Source: Nageia nagi
Lineage: Eukaryota; Pinophyta
Direction: 5' to 3'
DNA length: 64,000 nt
Assembly (NCBI GenBank): GCA_050084985.1
Contig: JBITNC010000001.1
Coordinates: 28,830,001 to 28,894,000 of the forward strand
Shown: piece after piece, positions 57,206 to 64,000 of the stretch
How the letters are laid out: each line of letters starts with the position of its first letter
Position numbering within the stretch: position 1 is the first letter of the stretch
Notes under the pieces: model-generated
The model's database searches: none
What the model was told of the DNA's origin: nothing
What the model saw: the letters and a program-made list of their open reading frames with translations, nothing else
Position numbers and translations under genes: made by a program

Positions 57206-58003
57206 ATTCTTATATTGAATTCATATTTGTGATGATAACTTCACCCTTAGGAGGATTTTATGCTGAATAGTGTTGATTTTATTGTACACCTTCGTGGTAA
57301 GTTCGCTTTGTATGAGAAACTTATTATACAAATTGACCAATCTTGCATTGTTCAATTATCCATGTGAAAGGAAGTCTTATGTGTCTTTTGGTACTGTTCA
57401 GTTATCCATATGTGAGGAACTCCTATGTGCATACTATATTTTTTTGTCAATCTAGCACTATTCAGTTATCCATGTGTGAGGAACTCTCATGTCATTTAGC
57501 ACTATTCAATTATCCATATGTGAGGAACTCATATATGCATGCTCTATTTTGTAATGATAATCTCCACATGTTTTATATACAGTAGATGATTAAGTTTTTT
57601 GGTATGGTATCTTCATGATGACTTATAGTGCATCATTGATCAATTCATAATGGCATTTATGTGATTCATCTATCCTTGTTGATATGATTATGATGCATCT
57701 AATTGATCTTGTTATTTGAGTTGCTTATGACTTATAGGTTCCTTTGATATTGCAAGTTACTTACCTCAGGTATGTAGGCTCTTGGAAACTCTTTATGACT
57801 TCCAGTTGGATGACTACTTCATGTACATTGAAACTAGTTGTGGTTAATGATTGTATTTGAAAAGTAGTGAGTCTCAAATTAGATCTTTCTTACTTCTCAA
57901 ATATGTAAAAAGTTCTCATCTCTATTATATATATTTGGAGAACTCTCTTACTTTCCCTTCTTCTCTTTTACTCGCTCTATCCCAATATTGCACTAAGGAG
58001 GAG
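57206..58003 (+). other. C3 3' untranslated region with tandem repeats
   Basis: After pol come one unit related to the C4 minisatellite (about 57278-57335) and four copies of a different repeat, TTCAGTTATCCATATGTGAG or near variants, starting at 57351, 57397, 57461 and 57505 (spacing 46, 64 and 44). The rest, 57550-57992, has no repeat or gene that I can see and ends in the purine tract. Confidence 0.75.
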
Positions 58004-58509
58004 TGTTGGAATGTATTATGCATTATTGTAAAGGTTGTATTAAATCTTTTATGTAAATTCAATAATACTTAAGGGTATCATTTGATACATTAAGTATTTA
58101 AGTGAATATGATAATGTAGCTTGTTCTACACTCCATGTCATGAACATGCCTCTTAGGTAAAAGGATGTGCATGTCATGCTTTTGTACATTGGATAATAGG
58201 GTGATCCAAAGAGAGATTTTGGCTTATAAATAGAAGGCTCCCTCTTTGTGATCATACATCAATTTGTGGAGTAAAGTCATGCTATAGGATAGAAGTGTAG
58301 GAGTTGAGATTACAAGGATTGTAAAAGAGTTGTATTTGTGATTAAAGTAAAGATCTAATTAGTGGATGTACTCCTAGTTGGAGGAACCACTTGACATCTT
58401 GAGTTACTTTGTGAGATTGTCTTATTTGTGAGTTTATTAGATGTGAAGTTGAGAGCTTTCATATAATATTGGTAGATTAGGAATTATCTTGTTAGCGTTA
58501 GTTCCTTCA
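58004..58509 (+). repeat. C3 3' LTR
   Basis: A 506-bp partner of 40058-40563. It begins TGTTGGAATGTATTATG and ends AGCGTTAGTTCCTTCA. Followed by the CTTTG duplication (58510-58514). Confidence 0.92.
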
Positions 58510-58514
58510 CTTTG

Positions 58515-58713
58515 GTGGTGCATGACTAAATAACCCTAGTGCTCTTAGAGACCGGGATATGCCTTGAGGGTGTGATACCTCAAGTAGTGTGTGGCTATGG
58601 AATTGATAGATAAGGCTTAGCCTGGGTAGGCCACTTGAGAGTCTATACGCGGGTTATCACACAATACATCGAGATTCATGCTCCAAGGGGTGACTCATGT
58701 TGGTACTATGACA
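58515..58713 (+). repeat. T1 3' LTR, right part
   Basis: Aligns with 37123-37325 of the T1 5' LTR (for example TGCCTTGAGGGTGTGATACC and AAGGCTTAGCCTGGGTAGGC). It ends ACTATGACA and is followed by the T1 target duplication CATAT (58714-58718). Confidence 0.85.
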
Positions 58714-58718
58714 CATAT

Positions 58719-58940
58719 CCCTATTAGTGTTAAATAGGGTTTTCCTTTCTCACATACTCTATTTGGGCTCTATATTAATTAAATTGAATAACTAATCTTA
58801 AACATCCTAGGCCTAAATGTGGGTTATTTTTGTATGATTTCATTGTCTCAATTTTACTCTTTGCAAACAACATTATTTTTTTATCTCATGCAATAGTTGG
58901 GCTTCAACGCCATATTGAAACCTTGAGTACATTATGTGTT
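58719..58940 (+). pseudogene. L1 reverse transcriptase, middle part
   Basis: This is the continuation of the LINE cut at 36878. Read with stops it gives SVK, then FPFSHILFGLYIN, matching the GVKQGCPLSPTLFGLYI region of LINE reverse transcriptases. Then, at 58850-58940, LLFANNIIFLSHAIVGLQRH and IETLSTLCV appear. The catalytic box reads FANN (58860-58871) in place of FADD. It is cut at about 58940 by U2. Confidence 0.78.
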
Positions 58941-60581
58941 AGATAAATAGATAGATAGATAGACGTCTTTTAACATCCTTTTAAACACATTGGTTTATAA
59001 AACCTATCAGAGTTTGTCCAGAAGTAAATATATATCAACTAAGTATTTGAATGATTGTTTCTCATATAATTCAAGCACATTTTTATCACTAGAGATGCAA
59101 TATTTAGAGGGATACAAAATGAAGATCTATTCATATACAACCAAATCTCAAACAAGTTCCATTTTGTTGGGAATTGAGCCTAAATTTTGGGCCAAGTTTT
59201 GAGTTTCAGCTCTATATTTCATAACCAATATGCACAGGGTCGGTTTGTGGGTTATAATCAGTCAGGTGGAGATCGATCAAAGCTAATTAGATGGATAGAA
59301 GTCGATCAAGCAATTGGTAGGTCAATCAATCAGCTAGTAGGCCGATCAAGTCAAGGTTTGACATGTGGCATGTTAGAGGCAATTGGACCTAATGGAGTTG
59401 GTCAGTTAATCGAAACTGGTCTGATACAAGCCGATTACAACTCCAGAGGCATAAAAGCTCTCTTTTGAGCATGTAAACTCACTCTTGCTTTGTTCTAAGT
59501 TTTAAAAGTGATGTTTCCATTGATGGCGATTTCTTGCATGGGATTTTAGCTTTAGTTTGGTATAAACTTAAGCTATTTATGAATATATATAATTGTATGT
59601 AAGATTCGTTATATTGCAAAGGGAGTTGCAAGGGAGAATTGGAGAGTAGAGTTTGTATATGATTGAGAAATAGAAGAGAGACTGTTGTAGTGAGGATTCT
59701 TGTGTAACTAAAGAGAAAGTAAAACGGTGTTGTTGTTGGTTGTATCTCTTGATGTCTTTGGACTTACTAGAATCAAGGACTAGATATTCTTTGTGGATGT
59801 AGCCCACATTGGGTGAACCACATTACATGCTTGTGTCTTCTCTTGTGTGATCTTGTTTGTTTCAAGCTTCTTTTAAATTAGGTTAATTGAATTACTCAAA
59901 CTTTATTCTTATATATTGAATCCTAACACATTCAAACCCAAAATACATGTGTATGAAATATGCCAAGATACCTTTAGAGCATATTATTTCTATTCCTAAG
60001 TATGCATTGTTCTTACAAAAATAAATGCCCTATCATATATCCAAAAAAAATTGTAAAGAGAAGTCTAAAATGTTTCCTCTTTCTATTCCTCTTATAGTAA
60101 CTCATATTTAACAAAATCTAATGCAAAATTTTGATCCTAATTAAGGTTACAATAGAAGATATTAAATCAAAAAAATCAAAATATAAGAACCGAATCAAAG
60201 CACATCAAAACTATTGTACAAAATTATCAAATCTCTATATGTTCTTAAATCCCATATCATTGACAGTTTTAAATGTCTTAGAAATATTTAAGGTATCAAA
60301 GGCCACACTTAATGTTATGAAATATATGGGGTTCGAGAATAGATAGAGGATGCACTAGCAAGTTGTGAAAGCTCAATAAGCAATTGAGATCTACAAGCAA
60401 AGATCTAAAGGGATTTGATAAGATCGTGAGAGTTGAGGAAGTTAAAACTGAGGATAGGCTAAGAGTGAGGAAGTTTATAATGAATCCAAGTCCATTATTG
60501 GGACTTGATGTGTACGAATCATAGGCTACTTTTAGGTTGTGTCTATGTGTCTTAGGCCTATTGGTGGGGTCATTGTTACTC
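58941..60581. mobile_element. U2, unclassified insertion in L1, containing a solo LTR
   Basis: L1 reverse transcriptase stops at about 58940 and resumes at about 60582, so about 1.64 kb is foreign, of which 764 bp is the solo LTR. It begins with a short GATA microsatellite (58947-58962). Exact ends and any target duplication are unclear. Open frame 60131-60346 (71 codons) encodes no product I recognise. Confidence 0.5.
59165..59928 (+). repeat. Solo LTR
   Basis: Starts TGTTGGGAATTGAGCC and ends TTGAATCCTAACA, TG...CA, with near-perfect target duplication CATTT (59160-59164) and CATTC (59929-59933). It contains GTGGATGTAGCCCACATTGG, a phrase often seen near the end of plant copia LTRs. No partner LTR or internal region is present in the window, so it is likely the product of LTR-LTR recombination. 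The open frame 59187-59468 inside it is not taken as a gene. Confidence 0.75.
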
Positions 60582-61960
60582 ATGGTCTCAAAATTAACCT
60601 TAAAAAAGAAAAAGATAATGTATTTTAACATGTCAAGAGCATATGCTTCCAAAATCCACCTTACTTTCCAAGGGAAACCTATCAAGATAGTCACCTCATA
60701 CACCTATTTGGGTGTTCTCTTCATAGATACTACATTCAACTTAATCTCAATCTCCTATAACAAATTGAATGAAGGTTTTGTTGTAGATATCACACTCAAG
60801 AGATAATATTTTCAACTCCAATTTCAAGATATAATAGAAAAAATCAAACTCTTCCATGCTCTTGTCTCCCCAAATTTGCTTTATGGATGTGAAGATTGGG
60901 GACCTAGCTTGAGACACACTGGCTAAACCCACATTGAAAGGGTTTTAGTCAATATGCTCTCAATATCCATTTGGGACAAAAGAATTGTTCCTCATTCCAA
61001 TATCTTGGTTAAATTTGATGCATATCCCATGTTGGCTCTCATAATATTCCAAATTATCGAGCTTCTAAATAAAACCCATCATATGATTTCTATAGCACTA
61101 GACTCAAAGAGATATCCTCTCTTCTCAAATCATCAATGCAACTTGCAAGTAAAGGCATTCATTGGTGTTGGTACTGAAAGGCCACTTCTCTCCTACGATC
61201 CATAGGTTTAGATATCAAGTGACTTCCTCCATCTCAAATCTTAAGATAGGACCTCTAATCCTTCTCCTAGAGATATCAACAAGAGGATTAAGAAGGAAAT
61301 ATAATTGGCTTATCTAATAACAACTTGGATTGAAATGAGAAAACCCGCTTTCACCAAAACTCCTACAATATCTTTAAATTTACATGAAATTAGAAAACGA
61401 AGCTATCATTATCCTTAATATCATCAAACTACACATATCACATGGTCTTAGATAGGATTTGTTCACACCAACTTCATGTCCAAACAGACCACCATATTCC
61501 ATATCCCTAGAGATCAACATATATGCAAACCATATAGTATGGAATCAAGAATTGAAGAGCATTTCATATGTGCCCTATTAACTATGAAATTCGAAGTCAT
61601 TATCATTGCTTATTCAAATGTGCCCATACTCTAAAATCATGGATGAATTATGAAGATAAAAAATGCGTCACTTTATATTAGAGATGCCACTTGCTTCAAA
61701 CAGAAAGTGATCGTTAGTAAATCTAGCAACACAATGAATTCTAAACTTATCATATTTGTTTTCAACCACATCAACCTACAAATTGAAAGTATAATATGAT
61801 CCTTGAAGATTCTAGAGAGGGCTACTCAATGGTGCCTTACAATTGAACCCACTAGGGTTACTCCCTCTAGCTGCAACATCATGAGCATCTTTTAAACCTC
61901 AAGTGCTAAAGGAGCCCCTTACACTTCATATGCAAACTTCTTGCTTCAATCAAATATGTT
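60582..61960 (+). pseudogene. L1 reverse transcriptase C-terminal part and tail
   Basis: Resumes L1 with LKKKKIMYF, then IHLTFQGKPIKIVTSYTYLG, the conserved YLGV region after the palm in LINEs. It continues IEKIKLFHALVSPNLLYGCE and DWGPSLRHTG, then ERVLVNMLSISIWDKRIVPH. Later, in broken frames, a Cys/His-containing segment (EEHFICALLTMKF, near 61555-61590) resembles the zinc-binding LINE C-terminus. The 3' end is uncertain; no poly(A) tail or target duplication was identified. Confidence 0.75.
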
Positions 61961-63500
61961 GGATTCGACACTTCAAAAATCCCTTGCTACTTTTTTCTTT
62001 ATCTACTTCTCACTCTTACATATTGAAGTTATTTTAAGCACTCATTTGTTCTTCTTATATGTATTTTTATATGTCCCATTGATTATTTTTAGTCACCCAT
62101 GAACATTAATATCAAATTAGAAATTATATACAAAATTTATTAATCCATGATTATTATTACATAAAAGCTTTCATACATACACTTTGGATATTAGCAATAG
62201 CACAAAATCATGACTATTTGTTTGTCCATGAATTAGTATGTATAAGATACGCAATTGTCAATGCATAAAAGAAATTGCTGGCATGTGCAATGTCATATGT
62301 AGGAATGAAAGAAAATCGCTTCTTAAATAATGCATCATGGAATTCTTATGCAAGATTATTGTAATATCATGAGAAGCATGACGAGGCACTAATAATCTTA
62401 TCAACATATTCATTATGTTGTCATTATGATCTGGCATGTGCCATAAGAGATGGACTAGTTATCTGCACGTAAAAAGATGAATATTTTCAAAGGGATCATA
62501 AGCGCACACGTATAGAAAGAGCACACGGATAGAATTTTATTCATTTATTTATATGAAGCATTCTAGAATTGATACGAGTAAAAGAGTAGGCAGAATGTAT
62601 GTAAAGATTTGAATATCATTGTAAGGGCAAGAAACAAATGGAAATTCATAATGCAAGCATTTGTATTCCATGCATAGTTTACAAATTAACATCGTCATTA
62701 AACTTATCTTTAAGCTGAATCGTAAGTATGGAACCTTGAATGTATGGATCAATGCAATGAAAATGCCATCACCCCAAAATTTATTCTCTACAACTCTCTC
62801 TTTCTCTGTACCTGAAACGACGAAGGTAAAGGATGATCAAAGTGGTCAGAATTCTATGTCAGAGACAGATATTTTAGTTGTAATTGTAAAAACCTAAACT
62901 TGTAAATGAAAGATCGATCCTTATATTTACATATGGACTAAGTAATGTTAAGACCTTTGTGTTAAGTCTTGCATGATTTGATGAAAATGTTTTATAAAAA
63001 CATATTTGATACTTTATTTTCAATTAATTAGGGTTTTGGAACAAGGGTCATTACAAAAAATTCAAACAGATAAGGGCAAATTCTTTAAATTTGCATTGCT
63101 TAGGTAGGTAAAGGCAAACACTTCATGACTGCTGGGGACGATTGCGGAAGAAAATTTGTTTATTATGCATGCAACAAGCGTAGCATAGATACAAATTCCT
63201 AAAGTTGGAAATTACTTGCATCAAAATATATAGATACTTTTTGAGATGGTCTCTATTGCATGATCAAGTTCAAATTCCTTGATCTGTCCACATGATAGAA
63301 GAAACATAGCTTAAAAATGAAGGCACTATGTGGGAAAACATAACGTAGTAAAGCTTTATGTCAATGTTGCGGAACTTATTAAATGAAAACACTCTACAAG
63401 TTAAAATCACTCCTGTAAATAAAGCTAATAGACTCTGGAAATAGGTAATACCATTCCCTTCTCTAACTGAGATGGAACCAGCTTTACCAGCTTCATTACT
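61961..63500. other. No recognisable exon; intergenic or intron of the MutS2-like gene
   Basis: AT-rich, no retrotransposon domain found. It lies downstream of the MutS2-like exon in gene orientation, so it may be intron with a further exon beyond. I looked for the Smr domain expected near the end of MutS2 and did not find it. Confidence 0.45.
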
Positions 63501-63513
63501 GATCAACACTCAC

Positions 63514-63921
63514 AATCTTGATCTCACTAGTCTTGACCCGAAAATTCATGTTTCCCATCTGCACTAATAAACTTCCACCTTCTTTTGAAGGTGCTTGTAC
63601 AATAGTGGCTAATTTACTTCCTAATCGTTTAACAAGAACTTGATCTCCAACCTTGGGATTAGGCAAATTATGGAAGCTTGTATCCACAGATAATACTGAC
63701 GTAGCATTTGAACAATATTTGTCTACTATAGAAGCTATAGCTGCTTGAACTTCTTTCAAGCCAGAAACAACTGTTTTTTCTCCATGCATTTGCTTCTCAA
63801 ACTTTGTAACAATTTTGTCCATGTCATCCTTTGCTTCCCTTATTTCTTGTTCTACAGCTTCTGCTTCCACCAGCTTCAAGTCTGCTTCTCGTTTATCAAG
63901 ATTTTCTGTTTCACCAAGAAG
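63514..63921 (-). CDS. MutS2-like protein, one internal exon (partial gene)
   Basis: A 136-codon exon on the minus strand. It is preceded by a splice acceptor (CTGTAG, 63922-63927 in plus coordinates) and followed by a strong donor (GTGAGT, 63508-63513). The product begins LLGETENLDKREADLKLVEA, a coiled segment, and continues GLKEVQAAIASIVDKY and KVGDQVLVKRLGSKLATIVQ, then GGSLLVQMGNMNFRVKTSEI. The last part is the KOW-like region that precedes the Smr domain in MutS2 proteins; plant forms are usually plastid-targeted and act on DNA structure or recombination. Frame is open and undamaged, unlike the surrounding elements. Upstream exons lie to the right of the window. Reading through the donor would add only VSVDQ before a stop. 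Confidence 0.85.
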
Positions 63922-63927
63922 CTACAG

Positions 63928-64000
63928 CATCACAAATAAGAATGATCAGAAAGTAAGTTCAAAGTTCAAAAAAACAAAAGCATCTTATGAATGACTTTAC
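63928..64000 (-). other. Intron of the MutS2-like gene
   Basis: This is the region upstream of the acceptor at 63922-63927. On the minus strand it is AT-rich with pyrimidine-rich stretches before the acceptor, and continues off the window. Confidence 0.6.

Larger units (their letters stand above)
40058..58509 (+). mobile_element. C3, Ty1/copia retrotransposon with a host-gene fragment in its leader, carrying C4
   Basis: LTRs are 506 bp each (40058-40563, 58004-58509), with a perfect CTTTG target duplication, primer site at 40567-40578, a leader of about 3.8 kb, gag-pol from about 44350, and a purine tract (CTAAGGAGGAG, 57993-58003). C4 is inserted in its reverse transcriptase at 47548-47552. 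LTR identity is about 91% (about 43 differences counted by eye). Protein and leader sequences show that C4 is a relative. The leader carries a cyclophilin-like fragment in antisense orientation. Confidence 0.9.
36879..58713 (+). mobile_element. T1, gag-only LTR retrotransposon, carrying C3 and C4
   Basis: A 447-bp 5' LTR (36879-37325) pairs with a 3' LTR in two parts (39812-40057 and 58515-58713). Without the C3/C4 insertion the element would be about 3.4 kb. It encodes only a gag-like protein; I find no protease, reverse transcriptase or integrase. The target duplication is a perfect CATAT (36874-36878 and 58714-58718). It fits the class of non-autonomous plant LTR elements that keep gag and depend on a relative for pol. 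It sits inside the L1 reverse transcriptase. Confidence 0.82.

Noticed and set aside
59187-59468. 93-codon open frame with Gly/Gln/Ile-rich product
   Set aside because: It lies wholly inside the solo LTR and has no homology that I recognise.
60296-60703. 135-codon minus-strand open frame
   Set aside because: Half is antisense of the L1 reverse transcriptase tail and half lies in U2; no domain is recognisable.
62661-62897. Possible last exon of the MutS2-like gene or a plus-strand gene
   Set aside because: Neither strand shows the Smr domain or matching splice sites; the frame is short and AT-rich.

Overview
This is plant nuclear DNA made almost entirely of nested, mostly broken retrotransposons. 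The one clear host-gene piece is an exon of a MutS2-type gene at the right end. The plant assignment rests on Ty1/copia and Ty3/gypsy elements primed by initiator tRNA-Met, a chromovirus, pentatricopeptide-repeat (PPR) fragments and an exon with gt/ag borders. The AT-rich, deeply nested layout and the style of the PPR fragments suggest a large-genome seed plant, perhaps a gymnosperm; that last step is inference. Element names used here are mine: G1-G3 (gypsy), C1-C4 (copia), T1 (gag-only LTR element), L1 (LINE), U1/U2 (unclassified insertions).

Layout. 1-11010: G1, an old minus-strand gypsy element, is split by G2 (2994-10649), a plus-strand chromovirus whose 3' LTR is itself split by U1 (8595-10473). 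11801-17017: C1, a complete but decayed minus-strand copia element. 17023-20070: unassigned DNA with one PPR fragment. 20076-26061: C2, the youngest-looking element, with 281-bp LTRs differing at four sites but several breaks in its reading frame. 27840-34474: G3, a minus-strand gypsy element with a large deletion that joins RNase H to the integrase C-terminus in frame.

34980-61960: a nest four levels deep. LINE L1 is interrupted at 36878 by gag-only T1 (36879-58713). T1's 3' LTR is interrupted by copia C3 (40058-58509). C3's pol is interrupted by copia C4 (47553-56526), a member of the same family on the other strand. Each LTR element in this nest has a perfect 5-bp target-site duplication (CATAT, CTTTG, TTAAT). 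LTR identity rises inward, roughly 80%, 91% and 96% by eye, as nesting requires. L1 is also split by U2, which holds a 764-bp solo LTR.

The most interesting observation is that C3 and C4 both have leaders of about 3 kb between primer-binding site and gag, and each leader holds different host-gene fragments: cyclophilin-like in C3, SEC11 signal peptidase plus PPR in C4. In both, the block lies just downstream of a (TA)n tract. Both also have tandem repeats between the end of pol and the 3' LTR, and both gag proteins have Tyr in place of the second zinc-knuckle Cys.

None of the elements looks able to encode a full set of working proteins. All domain calls were made by reading translations by eye; no database search was run.
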